Origin: Leguminivora glycinivorella
Taxonomy: Eukaryota > Arthropoda > Insecta > Lepidoptera > Tortricidae
Reading direction: 5' to 3'
Length of the DNA: 64,000 nt
Assembly (NCBI RefSeq): GCF_023078275.1
Contig: NC_062971.1
Coordinates: 8,556,001-8,620,000 of the forward strand
In this document: piece after piece, positions 1 to 10,717 of the stretch
Numbering within the stretch: position 1 is the first letter of the stretch
Layout of the letters: every line of letters starts with the position of its first letter
Notes under the pieces: model-generated
What the model saw: the letters and a program-made list of their open reading frames with translations, nothing else
Told to the model about the DNA's origin: nothing
The model's database searches: none
Position numbers and translations under genes: made by a program

Positions 1-236
1 GTACAGTATTTTTTTTAAATGTATCAATGCAGTTTTTCTTTTTATTAAAATCGATGACATGGTTTCTAAGAACAGATCTTCGTATGTCTTATAGTTTCAG
101 ACTTCCCAAACTGACCGATTTGAATGAGCCATCCTGTATAATATAATACAATTTAGGTACCTACTTGTAATTATGTTTGATTTTTGTAACGCAATTAATC
201 GATTATATAGTTATTTAATTGAAACCCTCAACTCAC
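1..236 (-). other. Intron after receptor exon 4
   Basis: The GTGAGT donor follows base 237 on the minus strand. No hydrophobic last-exon sequence is seen here on either strand, so this is read as intron that continues past the left edge. Confidence 0.6.
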
Positions 237-1891
237 CGATTTGAACAGCGTTCTGTTGACGTCGAAAAATCCCCCCAAGCTGATTTGGGAGGGGTTCATT
301 TCAGTGGCTCGCAGGAACATGTTCACCTCGGTCAGAGCGTCCGCGTTCATCCATGACAACTCAATCATCAAAAGCTTCTTTTGGAAGTTCAGGCGTACCT
401 ATTGAAATTATACGAATACATAAGTATATACGAACGAATACATAAGTATATGCGTACATATGAACAGTAGATACCTAGTTTTAGTGCAATTTTGGGGAAG
501 TGATTCAATTAATTTGTCTATAAAATTTCATAGGGACTGGTTAAAATACATAGTGATGGACCAAATCAATTTAGTTTTGATTAAGGAATATTAAATCAGT
601 CGTTGTACTCACGTTATGTGAAGCATAGTGCGCCTCGTCACAAATAAAGAATAGTAGCATAATACTGCAAAAAGCAGTCAAAGCTAAACCGATGTCTTTG
701 ACCCCGAAGCCTTCGGAGATTTTGCTAAGCAGACCGTAGATAGAAAGTGTGATAATAAGGAACAAGTAGAGGCTCATGAAAGTGAAGGTGTAACAATTGG
801 CGATCCCGGTGTCCCGGGCCAGTTTGCTGAGGCGTAACCAAAGGGCGCGGTATTCGGCAACCTTGCCGGCTGGCCCAATGTTACGAAGAGCCTATAACAC
901 ATAGAACATTCAACTGATTATAAGTATGAAATATGCGTAGCATAAAATATTATCACATTGAAAAAAGAATCGTTATAAGTAGTTTGATAGCTCTTTTCCT
1001 TACAAGAATCTTACCTGTTGAAAATCTTCTGCCAAGATGTGCGCACAAATACTGAGAGTTTCACAAAGAAGGTACCAGTACCCGCCCAACATGTAAGTCA
1101 ATATTTCCAGAAATACATATGGAAGGATTTGCAGTAATTTGAAGTGGACCATGGTGACATGTGTGATGATCACTGAAGCCGTTGAAAGTGCTGGGATGAC
1201 TATTGACATAGCAAGAGCTTTTTTATAAAGCCCTACGGGAAGGACTCGGTTTGACAGTTTTTTGTAAGCAATCTGTAAAAATTATATGAAAAAGTAAATC
1301 AAATGACAACAATGGCCGCAAATTAATGCTATATAAAAAATCATACATATTCACCTCATATTCAACCCATCCGTTGAGAACTTCTGCAATCTTTCTTGTT
1401 TCATACCACAATATAGGGACTGCAATCATAGGAAACAAGTACACTGTAAATAGGTACTCAATCACAGCTTCCTCAAATTTGCCTTCTTGAGCACCGGTTC
1501 TCACTATTTGGACTTTATTTAGGGAAAGGTACAAAAGATATGCTGTAAGAGAGCAGTAGAGAACAACAGAGTAGAGCATTGAGGGAGACGCAGGTTGATA
1601 TTGGGTCACTCCCGGAACCGGTCTGCTCAATGGAAGAACACCCATTATCCTCAGTAGAGTAAACACCGGCTTGATGTTTTCATAAATTATGTCTCTGGTG
1701 ATGTCGGGATTAATTATGTTATCTTGTATAGGGGCTATGGCATTATTAGGTGTCGGTAATCTCGGAGTACGATTGGGTGTAACGTCCAAGAATATGATTT
1801 TGTTCTTTGCCTTTTCGTCCATTTGCGCTGCGACGCCATTGGGTATGGGTGGTTGATTTGGAAATAAGCTATTATTAGTGTAGAAAGCCAT
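237..1891 (-). CDS. Gr43a: Gustatory receptor, Gr43a-like (fructose receptor lineage), 3' end missing
   Basis: The product is a seven-transmembrane insect chemoreceptor, a ligand-gated cation channel subunit of the plasma membrane. Known members of this lepidopteran lineage respond to D-fructose in taste and internal nutrient sensing. Four coding exons read on the minus strand: 1891-1355, 1272-1015, 891-613 and 398-237. Each junction has an AG acceptor and GT donor and is phase 0, giving 412 residues. After a hydrophilic, proline-rich N-terminus (about 1-75), hydrophobic segments lie near 105-124, 142-163, 198-220, 224-250, 298-319 and 331-350. Family-like stretches include WVEYEIAYKKL across intron 1, DEAHYASHNVRLNFQKKLL across intron 3 and GGFFDVNRTLF near the end. 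The last transmembrane segment with the TYxxxxxQF-type signature is not within 1-236, so it must lie left of the window. The start at 1891 is preferred, but an in-frame ATG at 1975 would add 28 residues; a CTCGCAG acceptor-like site lies between the two. Confidence 0.93.
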
Positions 1892-1975
1892 TTGAGCTTT
1901 TTTCCCTTGGTAGTGGCCGGGCTGGCGTCTGAACTGCGAGTGGGAAGCCCGGAGAGGAGCGACTAATGGCGACAC

Positions 1976-2870
1976 GCCGGCGGCTCCTAGTCATATTTCA
2001 AAACCTGACAAGTTGATTGCAGCCACGTAAGCGTTTCGTCGCCCTTGCGTTAAACTTTCAGTGCGTTCTTCACCTCGAACAGGACCTTGAGTCATTAGAA
2101 CGCCCCCGCCATATCTTGTGGTTAATAAATACATAATTTATTTTGTTATTTGCATACGAAGCGGTTCAGTTACCAAAATTATTTTTACTTGGAATGACTT
2201 AGACCCGATTTCGTAGAATAAATGGGACATTTCTTGTAAATGGTAGGGCTGGCGCAAGTGAATAAACATGTAGGTAAACTTTTTATTAAGTATTTTTATG
2301 TAATCATAACCACTCACTTGCTTTTGGTAACTCTAGTTACAAGCTGTCACCTTTATTTTACTTAATAATAGAGACCATTGAATATTTTACAGGCACATAA
2401 CATAAGTCTTCAATTTACCTAAAAATATTAATGTTGCTGTAATATTTGAGTTGCACAAAAAATAATTTATAAGACATTCAACATTCGTCATAATTGCTTA
2501 TATTTCGTTTATTCACGCATAGCACGTTTACCTTGCTTAGGAATTCGTACGAACTTTGCCTCCGCACATTATGTAGATTTATTATAATTCCGCATATCTA
2601 TACTTCTGCGTGAAATATCTTTCAAGATCGCGGAGGAGTGAAGCGATTCGAGATTCGGAACCACTTTATGTCTTATTAGGGATTTAAAGATTGTGTACCC
2701 GGCTTGTGCGTTGTTTATTTACAGATTCTTTCTTATATTTTACGGCAAAATATTGAATTTAGTATTGTGTTGTGAATTTATATTTTATTCAAAAGATGTG
2801 CTGGATACCCACATGCACACAGGCGTGTAGCATAGTATTACACCCGTAAAGTGTAAATGTAATGTGTGTG
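1976..2870. other. Non-coding flank upstream of the receptor
   Basis: This is AT-rich sequence 5' of the receptor gene. It should hold its promoter and any 5' untranslated exon, but no TATA box or initiator can be assigned with confidence. No repeat was recognised. Confidence 0.4.
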
Positions 2871-2894
2871 TGTGTAGTGCCTGTGTGGTGACGG

Positions 2895-3139
2895 GTTAAG
2901 AATTTCACCACCCCCTTTCTTCCCGTGGGTGTCGTAGAAGGCGACTATGGGATATGGGTTAAATTGTGGCGTAGGCGAGAGGCTGGCAACCTGTCACTGC
3001 AATGTCACAGTTTCGTTTTCTTTCAACCCCTTATTTGCCAAGAGTGGCACTGAAGCTTTAGTGGTTTCATGTGTTCTGCCTACCCCTTTATGGAATACAG
3101 GCGTGATTGTATGTATGTATGTATGTATATATGTATGTA
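2895..3139 (+). repeat. Dispersed retroposon-like repeat with (ATGT)n tail
   Basis: The unit runs from the CCACCCCC segment to a TTTCATGTGTTCTGCC core, then a microsatellite of ATGT units at about 3107-3139. The same core and tail recur at about 61829-61897 on the plus strand and in reverse at about 63570-63690. Shared 3' ends with a simple-sequence tail are what non-LTR retroposons leave. The family name is not known to me. The open frame across it is incidental. Confidence 0.6.
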
Positions 3140-3149
3140 AAGTGTAAAT

Positions 3150-3649
3150 CATAATTATTTCCTGATTATATATATATATAATTATTAGGTATAGGTACTG
3201 TGGTCTGTGACTGTTTAAATACCATCAGATGGCTCTAATGCGCGTTTGCCGTCGCAAACTATGAAAAAATAACTGCCCTTGAAAAGATGTAAAGCAATCA
3301 CAACTTCTTTGGTAATGCAGGTATCCAATATCCATGGGCGACGGTAAGTTGCTTACCATCGGTATGATAATGCTAAACAAATGATAAACTTTGTGTCACT
3401 GGGTTTGGAATAACATATAATTCATAGAAATATATACCTAGAAACCAGCCTTGTTGAATTGTGATGTCTGCAGTAGTATGACGTTCAACTTGTATCTTTA
3501 GCTTTGTGTTTAATTACTGTCACTTGAAACTGTACTTTCAACCAAAAACGCACCTTAAAAACCCTGTAAAGTACCAAGTCTGCACACGCTTCCTTACCTT
3601 CTTTGAGTTTCTTAATTTAAATGTCATTCTCGACATTAGTACTTCTAAA
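3150..3649. other. Non-coding stretch with a worn repeat fragment
   Basis: No gene is seen. Bases about 3310-3375 (ATCCATGGGCGACGGTAAG and TTGCTTACCATC) resemble a common lepidopteran repeat segment also seen in part near 45720. Confidence 0.35.
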
Positions 3650-4142
3650 TATATAAGGTCCTAATTTATTAGTTGCAGATATTTTAACACATGATACTTT
3701 ACATTAAAATAATTAACTTTAAATATAAATTAAGAAATCTTTTCATGTAACTTTTTTGATTTCATTTTCCTAACAAAAAAAATAATTATAATTTCGTCTA
3801 AAAAAAATCATCATGTGCATTATCACATGTCACAATAACACTGTCTGTCATGTCAACAATTGTTTGTTGTAAATGTCGTAAAGGTTCGGCGGGAAAACTG
3901 CACATGTCATTGAAGTGGCCAGTTACAGTTAAGTGGTACGTAAAAGAGGTACTAGAATCTGTTCAATGAGTTTTCATTTAATAATCACATAAACAGGGTG
4001 TTTTTACGTAGCAAATTTGTTTTTCCGTTTTCTCCAAAAAAACATCGTAAAAGCTATAATGTTTCACGGTTTAATATACTCCAGAGACCGAGTACTATCA
4101 GCTGTAAAAATATCTGCATCTAATAAATTAGGACCTTATATA
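3650..4142. mobile_element. MITE-like element with ~38-bp terminal inverted repeats
   Basis: The left end (3650-3687: TATATAAGGTCCTAATTTAT and onward) is an inverted match of the right end (4104-4142), with very few differences. The 410 bp between them has no open frame. Non-autonomous DNA transposon is the simplest reading. No clear target duplication was found. Confidence 0.6.
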
Positions 4143-5152
4143 AAAGAAGAAACAGACTGACTGACATATCAACGCACAGCCGAAACCGCTGGTCCTAGAG
4201 ATCCCAAATTTAGCACGTAGGTGTATATAAGGTGTATATGAGCACTGGAAATCATGGTGAACACTCTAGATAAAGAAAGTAAACTAGTGGGACTACACAT
4301 GAATACAACTAAAACAAAGATAATGACAAACAGTCGGAGAAGAACAATATATCTAGCAGGCACCGAAATCGAATATGTCCAAGAATACATATATCTCGGG
4401 AAACAGATATCCTTCAGCCCAGACAGCAATGAAGAAGAGGTAAAGTACGTATTAATTGTGCATGGAAAAAGTTTTGGTCACAAAAAGAAATACTAAAAGG
4501 TAATTATGCACTATCACTAAAGAAAACTGTAATGGATACCAGCATCCTTCCTAGCCTAACATATGGCAGCCAAACATGGGTGTTTACAAACAAAGTCAAA
4601 AATGCTATTACAACCTGTCAGCGTGCAATGGAGAGGAGTCTTTTAAAAATACGGAAAGTTCATAAAATCAGGAGCGAAAATATAAGGAAGAAAACCAAGC
4701 TTACAGATGCCCTACAGCAGAGCCTACGCTTGAAATGGAAATGGGCAGGGCACATAGCTAGGTATAAAGACGGAAGATGGACACTGGAAACTACAAAATG
4801 GAAGGGACCAGCTGGAAAAAGCAATAGGGGAAAACCAAGAAAGAGATGGACCGAGGACATCATTCCAGTAGCAGGCATAGACTGGCTAAAGACAGCCCAA
4901 AATAAAGACCAATGGAGAAAGTGTGAGGAGGCTTTTACCCAAAAGGGGTCCACATTAAGTTAAAGAAACATAACAGAAGTATACTTATTGTAATGTAATG
5001 TGGAAATAAAAAGCTATTTTATTTATTATTTTATTTATGAGCACTAAGAAAGGATTTTTTTAATTCACCTCCTAAGGGGGTGAAATGGAGGTCCAAAGTT
5101 TGTATGGGAAAACAAGATTACGTACGCGGACGAAGCCGCGGGAAACAGCTAG
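4143..5152 (+). mobile_element. Helitron-like element, interrupted by an RTE LINE
   Basis: The left part carries GACTGACTGACATATCAACG and a CGCACAGCCGAAACCGCTGG segment. The right part (5046-5152) ends with a short GC hairpin (GCGG-acgaa-CCGC, about 5126-5139), then CTAG followed by T. A hairpin about 10 bp before CTRR and insertion before T are Helitron hallmarks. The same type of 3' end occurs at 40507-40535. The 5' boundary is uncertain because the element abuts the MITE at 4142. Confidence 0.6.
4247..5035 (+). pseudogene. 5'-truncated RTE-clade LINE, reverse transcriptase C-terminal part, frameshifted
   Basis: An RTE-type retrotransposon copies its RNA into the genome by target-primed reverse transcription. 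Only the 3' end is left. Frame one (about 4250-4440) reads LVGLHMNTTKTKIMTN and EYVQEYIYLGKQIS from the thumb region. Frame two (about 4450-4963) reads LPSLTYGSQTW, ITTCQRAMERSLLKIRK, WKWAGHIARYKD and GKPRKRWTEDI, all typical of RTE C-termini. The frames differ, so a small indel lies near 4440-4452. The 3' tail is AT-rich with ATTT units. A perfect 10-bp target duplication, TATGAGCACT, flanks it at 4237-4246 and 5036-5045, so both ends of the insertion are defined. It sits inside the Helitron-like element and is therefore younger. It cannot encode an active enzyme. Confidence 0.85.
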
Positions 5153-5234
5153 TTCTTAATAAAATAATGGTAAAACTTTCCGGTCGATCGTTATTGGAAT
5201 GCACTGATCTGTCTGCTATCACAGATCAGAGTAC

Positions 5235-5385
5235 GTAGCCGAAAGCCGAATGGCACAAACGCTCACGAAACGAAACGCTCGTAAATACCTATCTCTATCG
5301 CTCTTGCGTATTGGCGCGACAGAGCCAGACTACCTTTCGCGGTGTTTCGTTTTCGTTTCGCGTCGTAGAAATGCCATTCGGCTAC
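5235..5385 (-). mobile_element. GTAGCCGAATGGCA hairpin MITE, copy 1
   Basis: The ends are inverted copies of GTAGCCGAATGGCA. The left end carries a small extra duplication (GTAGCCGAAAGCCGAATGGCA region). The interior has the family segment TCTATCGCTCTTGCGTATTG. Other copies lie at 13850-13988, 26619-26761 and 53073-53204. Confidence 0.75.
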
Positions 5386-5997
5386 GGCACCAGTGCTTTC
5401 CACTAACTGTGATGTGAACCTAGGTCTCAAGTCTCGATTTAGGAAAATAAGTAATTAGTTTTAGCGCACGCGCGCGCGCGGTACTCAATTTCTTCCGGTG
5501 AATATCATAGTTTATAATTGGACCATTTGAGGCTGAAACAACCTCGTAATGAAAGCGGTATTACGTCGCTAATTTAAACCCAACAGGCGGCGGCCCGCGC
5601 AATTAAACGGAGCTGCATCGCGGCAGCTTAATCGACAGGTAAGTCGGTTGCACGTACCCTGCGCATACAGAAACAGTAGAACAGCAAGGAGCTGTGGTTG
5701 GCTAAATTTTACAGGTTTGTAATTTGTAACAGTGAATTTTATCTGGGCTCACATCTGTCTACGAGCTTAAAGGCTACGGACTTCGATAGTATGGGCGTCG
5801 CACGTGATAACGCGAGCTATTTTGCCGAATGTACGGACTGAAGTGAAGCGTCAAAAGGCCAGAGTGACAGTAAGTCTCTCTGGTCATTACATTTATCTAT
5901 GCAATGCGAGCCTTCTGTTTCACTATACTTTGTGATAGATGATAGCCAAGAAACAGGCTCGCTTCAAGTTAAATTAGCTTTCGGGACAAACTGTTGC
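5386..5997. other. Non-coding stretch with a short CG run
   Basis: Nothing gene-like is seen. A CpG run (CGCACGCGCGCGCGCG) lies at about 5465-5481. Confidence 0.4.
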
Positions 5998-6924
5998 TTT
6001 TTAGGGTTCCGTACCTCAAAGAGGAAAAACGGAACCCTTATAGGATCACTCGTGTGTCTGTCTGTCCCTCTGTTACAGCCGATTTCTCCGAAACTACTGG
6101 ACCGATTTACTTGAAATTTGGTACACATATGTAAACCTGTGGCCCAAAGACGGACATGTAATTTAATTAAATGAAATTTAATCATAGGGGTCACTTTTGG
6201 GGGGTAAACTTGAAAATTAAAAATCAAAGTTATTAAAACTATATTGTGTTATATATCAAATGAAAGAGCATTTTATGAGCATTTGAAATATATTTTTTTT
6301 TAATTTTTAATTTTGGTACTTTAGAAGTAATTTAAGAAAATAGACAAAAAATGACCATTCCCCCTCCCTTATCTCCGAAACTACTTAGCGTAAAATTTTC
6401 AAAAAAATACACGAGATAGCCCTCTACCTGTAGATTACAGGAAAACCTATTAGAAATCTACAGTCAAGCGTAAGTCGGACTTACGAGAAAAAAACTCAAA
6501 TTAAGATTTTCACTCACTGACGCTACAAGCAGTTACTAAACGTCTTAAAATTTTGTAAGCGTGATGGACAGGTAGAAAGAAATTCATTTCTGTCTTTTTC
6601 TTTTTAGAAATGGTTCAATTTTTTTTTTTCATTTGCCAAAATGACTTAAGTTCCTACTAAAAAGGAGGCGCTTAAGACCGTTTGTAAGTGGACTGAGCAA
6701 AATTTTGTATAAATCGGTCCAAAAAAAGGTCTCTGTTGACGAAAACATAGAACTTGTGCCAACGACAGCCCAAATCTGAAGTCCATTTTGCTCTATCTCT
6801 TATCGTTTCCGAGATATATACGTAAAGTCTTGAAAGTGCGAAAAGTTAACTTTGCCATCACAGTCGTTCAGGCGCTCATGAGTTCTTTGTATGGAAAAGT
6901 CGAAAACCGACTCGCACTTGACCA
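5998..6924 (+). repeat. Abundant lepidopteran repeat (GGTTCCGTACC ... ACTCGCACTTG), copy A
   Basis: It starts with TTTTTAGGGTTCCGTACCTC and ends with CCGACTCGCACTTGACC. The interior has CTGTCCCTCTGTTACAGCC-type sequence and (A/T)-rich runs. Related 3' ends lie at 9990-10028, 13012-13053, 36139-36184 and 37015-37060. It has no coding capacity. I recognise this as a very common lepidopteran interspersed repeat but cannot give its formal class. Confidence 0.65.
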
Positions 6925-6939
6925 ATGTTCATAGAACGT

Positions 6940-7130
6940 GTTGTGGTTTTTTACGCGGGTCCGCGACTGACGACGTTCGAATGTTTTGTTCGGAAATGTT
7001 TGAGGGTGGTTTCTTTGAAACGTCGCCGGCGGCGGGTGGTTCGACGGGCGAAGGTCACACGCCGCACGCGACGGTCTGTATTCGTTTTGTACAATAGCAA
7101 CGGACGGCGGGTGGCGTCTTGATATGGAAA
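6940..7130. promoter_or_regulatory. CpG-rich block, possible promoter region
   Basis: This 190-bp stretch is much richer in C, G and CpG than its surroundings (for example CGTCGCCGGCGGCGGGTGG). It lies directly upstream of a possible THAP-type first exon. Promoter function is inference. It could equally be a fragment of a GC-rich repeat. Confidence 0.2.
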
Positions 7131-7265
7131 ATGACTGACTTCACTAAAGATAATGATGAACTCATTGAGGTAATACTAGAGAGGACACTGCGAGCAAAAC
7201 GTTTGCGCTACAAACATAAGTCCATTGGACTTATGTTTCTGCCTGCACACAAATAAAATGTAAAA

Positions 7266-7340
7266 ATGCCTTCCTGCGCAACAAGATGCTGTTTAAGCCA
7301 TACGAGAAAATCGAATAAAACTGACGTGTCACATTTCATC
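7266..7340 (+). CDS. Possible first exon of a THAP-domain protein
   Basis: An ATG opens 25 codons reading MPSCATRCCLSHTRKSNK followed by TDVSHFI, then a GTTAGT donor-like site. THAP zinc fingers start at the protein N-terminus with MPxCxxxxC, a basic stretch and a conserved SF/SxHxFP region before the next exon. The start, the C-x4-C spacing counted to the second of the two adjacent cysteines, the basic segment and the VSHF match this outline. The remaining C2CH ligands would be on a later exon, which I did not find. THAP domains occur in cellular regulators and in P-element-type transposases, so this could be a fragment of either. A short frame (7131-7253) just upstream has no recognisable homology. 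Confidence 0.3.
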
Positions 7341-7344
7341 GGTT

Positions 7345-7729
7345 AGTATACACGCTATGTTAATCGATCTTTATTTAAGTAATTATTTCTCAAACGCGAA
7401 GCTATCGCTGCCACTTTGTTGAACGAAATCATAGATTAATCGCATCATAATCGCACAGACTTGACATGTAGGTAATGAAGTATAGTAATTGTGATTATAT
7501 TCCGTTTGTAATATATAAAAGAGAAATGTTAAATTTATTTCACGCTATACTTATGAATACTACACAGTTCTAACACGAGTTGTAATCGATATTTTCATAC
7601 AATAATAACCTATGATTTTCTTCAAGGGCAATTAAAGTAGGTATATGAAAAAAATCAATAATGTATTTTTGTTTCACTTAGTAGAACTTAAACATAGCAC
7701 AATGTATGATAGTGCTAAAATTAAACTAC
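7345..7729. other. Non-coding stretch
   Basis: AT-rich sequence with no recognised gene, repeat or hairpin. Confidence 0.35.
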
Positions 7730-7730
7730 T

Positions 7731-7890
7731 TACCCCCTTATTCATAAACGTTCACTAAAGTTATCAAGCCGATAAAGTTCGTTTGTCCCTTTCTATCACA
7801 CCAATACGCCGAAAAGTAACTAAAGTAACTAACCCCCTTATTCAAAAACGCACACTAAAGTTTAGTGTGCGTTTATGAATAAGGGGGTTA
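7731..7890. mobile_element. Compound palindromic MITE (CCCCTTATTCATAAACG family)
   Basis: A first arm (7731-7797) matches the arm of the copy at 9606-9752. It is followed by a self-contained palindrome at 7830-7890, in which TAACCCCCTTATTC pairs with its complement at the far end. The compound looks like a truncated copy plus a collapsed inner copy. Confidence 0.6.
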
Positions 7891-8590
7891 GTATTTTACA
7901 AAAAGTATAAAAAAAGGTCTACACTAAGAGTGTCGCGTCTAGGTGGTCATTGGTCAATTCTTACTCTATGACACGGTACCTCCCCACGCATGCGCCGCGC
8001 GCTGCCGGCCGGAGCACAGACTTTGTTTGGGGTGTAATTTCTAGTATGTTAGTACATAGTAATTCAATGGATGAATTGTACTTCTGTGAACTGTTTTCGA
8101 TATACTTAATCGAATATATGATGTATATTTTTCTTTACTACAATGCAAGTGTTTGAGTACCAAGTTAAAAATTTCACTTTCTTTTTGCCGGTTTCATACA
8201 AAAATATCGTTTGACTGTCTCTTTTTTTGGGTAATATCAATATTTATATGGAAACAGATTAAGTCGCGTATAATCTTCTTCCTCTAAGAATTACAATGTA
8301 AGTATTTTTGCATTCATTTTGATCAGAGCACAACACAACAGTTCAAAAATCAGTCTACCAGAGCTTCTAAGTTCCGTCGCCGACGACGGGTGACCAAGGG
8401 TCAGAAAACCCACGCACCCGCGACCGACAGCGTGTGGCACATGCGGCTCACATCCAAACGCCGCCGGGCGCGTGTGACGGGCCAGAGAAACCAGGGCCTT
8501 AGGGCTAGGTGATTATCGCCGCGCCGCAGAGGACGCGCTGAGGGGGGGCGGTGCCTACAGCAGTTGTAGTTGTATGCATACCTAGCTCAC
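7891..8590. other. Non-coding stretch, GC-rich toward the right
   Basis: No gene is supported. Bases about 8370-8560 are CpG-rich (CGCCGGGCGCGTGTGACGGG) but hold no convincing frame or repeat match. Confidence 0.3.
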
Positions 8591-8599
8591 GCACACAGA

Positions 8600-9165
8600 C
8601 GCGTCCGCTGGCGCCGCCAGGGGCGGCTCACTCCGCTATCCTATCGCCGCGCTACAAGTATATCCTGGCGGCCACGAGCTGTGGCCGCGAGTTCGCGGCC
8701 TACTCAGGGGTGGCGCACATTCTCACGGAATGCACGTTCGCACTTTCTATTGTTACTTTACGTCGCGAGGTTTTTTAAGCGATGTCCGCGGGTGGAATGG
8801 CTAATAATACTTAATTAAATAGATATATTGAATAAAATAAATACCAAAAGATATTCTTATACAGATCTACTACTGATTAAGTCCCACGGAAAAGTTCAAT
8901 AAGGCTTGTGATGTTGGAACCTTGAACAAAAATATATAAATACAGCGTATATACCTAGAAAGTACTCAAGACTTGAATATAATAATATAACATTTAATGT
9001 GAGTATTAATTCGTTTGGATCCATTGGTAACCCTATCACCGGACGCCGCGCACGTGCGGCTCGTTTCTTTGTAAGAATGTTGTAGGTATTTAAAAAGGCG
9101 GCATTTCGGAAACATCAAAGCAGTGGGCCTTCTTTACTTGTGCTATTATATATTCTGTGGCGCCG
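8600..9165 (-). repeat. Dispersed repeat, minus-strand copy
   Basis: Bases 8829-9165 are an inverted match, along their whole length, of 47287-47640. Bases about 8620-8710 match, inverted, 41940-42030 (for example GAGTGAGCCGCCCCTG). The order of the shared blocks is the same at 41.8 kb, so all three look like deletion variants of one longer element. It carries no coding frame. Confidence 0.65.
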
Positions 9166-9169
9166 CGCC

Positions 9170-9600
9170 GGTATCCACGTGCGCTCTCTGCAATGTGCGC
9201 TAAACGTTTACCTACTCCGTGTAATACTGATAAAAGAAAGTATTGACATGAATTCACACGTTTCGGAAATGACTGTAGGTATTTTAAATATTTTAGCACA
9301 ATATGTTTTTTGCCTCTTATTGCCTATTATACAATATATACATACCTACTATGGCAACTCTATCACAGCGCAGAATATGCAGAAGCCACATGGTGGTCTG
9401 CGACAGAAACTCAATAGACATTTTTAGAGTTTTTAAAATAAGTACCTAAGTAGGTACGTGAAGTAACATGGTAAATTAAAAAAATATCATTAGATACTTA
9501 TTGCGAAGGTGTAAACAATTTCCTTCGTTTTGCCACATATCAATAATTACCTATCTATATTAAATTCATTAATCCGTATACATTACATTTTTACAGTACG
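9170..9600. other. Non-coding stretch
   Basis: The 95-codon frame that crosses it begins in the repeat to the left and resembles nothing known. No other signal was seen. Confidence 0.35.
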
Positions 9601-9605
9601 GTAAT

Positions 9606-9752
9606 ACTCACCCCGTTATTCATAAACGTACACTAAGTTATCAAGCCGATAAAGTTCGGTTGTCCCTTTCCGACGTATTGGTGTGATAGAAAGGGACAAA
9701 CGAACTTTATCGGCTGGATAACTTTAGTGTACGTTTATGAATAAAGGTGTTA
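9606..9752. mobile_element. Near-perfect hairpin MITE (TTATTCATAAACG family)
   Basis: The two arms pair along almost the whole 147 bp. TTATTCATAAACGTACACTA at the left meets its complement at the right, and GATAAAGTTCG pairs with CGAACTTTATC. A short asymmetric centre carries TTGGTGTGATAG. It is related to the element at 7731. Confidence 0.75.
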
Positions 9753-9814
9753 AAATTATAGCTACGAAATTTTACATAAAACACCTACTTTAAAATAAAA
9801 TAAAGAATGTTGAA

Positions 9815-10028
9815 TTTGGTTAACATTATAAAAGACCTCACGCAAGCTGTGCTAATTAGTTCGCGAATTCGTCGAGAGGTAGCGCTAAACACAATTATGC
9901 TCATTAGAGAACCTATACTTCTAGCCTAGCCCAGTCTTTAGACTTATGTGAGTAACGTAAAAGTACCTAATAGTTTTGTAGGTACGGAACCCTCGGTGGG
10001 CGAGTCCGACTCGCACTTGGCCGGTTTT
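9815..10028 (+). repeat. Abundant lepidopteran repeat, copy B (3' end only)
   Basis: It shares CTAATTAGTTCGCGAATTC and the terminal GAGTCCGACTCGCACTTGG with the copies at 12.3, 35.4 and 36.2 kb. The 5' three quarters are missing. Confidence 0.65.
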
Positions 10029-10029
10029 C

Positions 10030-10715
10030 ATTAAATAACTTTGCTACGAACACCAAACCTAGCTACGAAATTATTGGTCTATGTGTATAGTCGAAATGCG
10101 GTCATGTGTTGACAAACAATATAGGTACTTAATACTAATAATACAAGTTTAGTAAGTTTTACAAATCATACTCGTCCTACTCGTATAATAAATCAATTGT
10201 ACTGTAGTCTCGGTAAAAAAGTTTTTATGCTTTAGAGCGTCTAAGCCTTGGAAAGTTGTAAGTATATTATTGTCATTGTATTTCTTTTCCATCCTTATTT
10301 TCTCTCTTTGTATGTTCTGTTATGTTATGAAAAATATTAATCATACATATCTTTACCTAGTACGATGTACCTACTTAATATCGTTTACGGGATACGCAGA
10401 TAGTCGCGTTTGAGATTACAAATTGACGCGCCGCCGCGCGCCGTGCCGGCAATCTCGAGATGCGAGTCATCGTAATCGCATCCGAGCCGGGCGTCTCGAG
10501 TGGATGCCGTCACATACATCCACTCACACTTGACGTTTATTGATTATTGCTAATACTACTTATTATTTTAGTTAGAAGTAGACGTAAACCTACAGAATTA
10601 TACCTTACCTTACCTATAGGTACCTAGAATGGACAGAACTAAATTTCAGTAAGTTGTGAAACATATTTTGATGTTCACTGTATCATTTCTGTTTTATATT
10701 GATTCATTTACGAGT
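10030..10715. other. Non-coding stretch
   Basis: No gene is seen. A CpG-rich patch lies at about 10425-10500. Confidence 0.35.
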
Positions 10716-10717
10716 AG

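Noticed and set aside
4660..4953. 97-codon minus-strand frame
   Set aside because: It is the antisense shadow of the RTE LINE fragment, whose plus-strand frame has clear family motifs.
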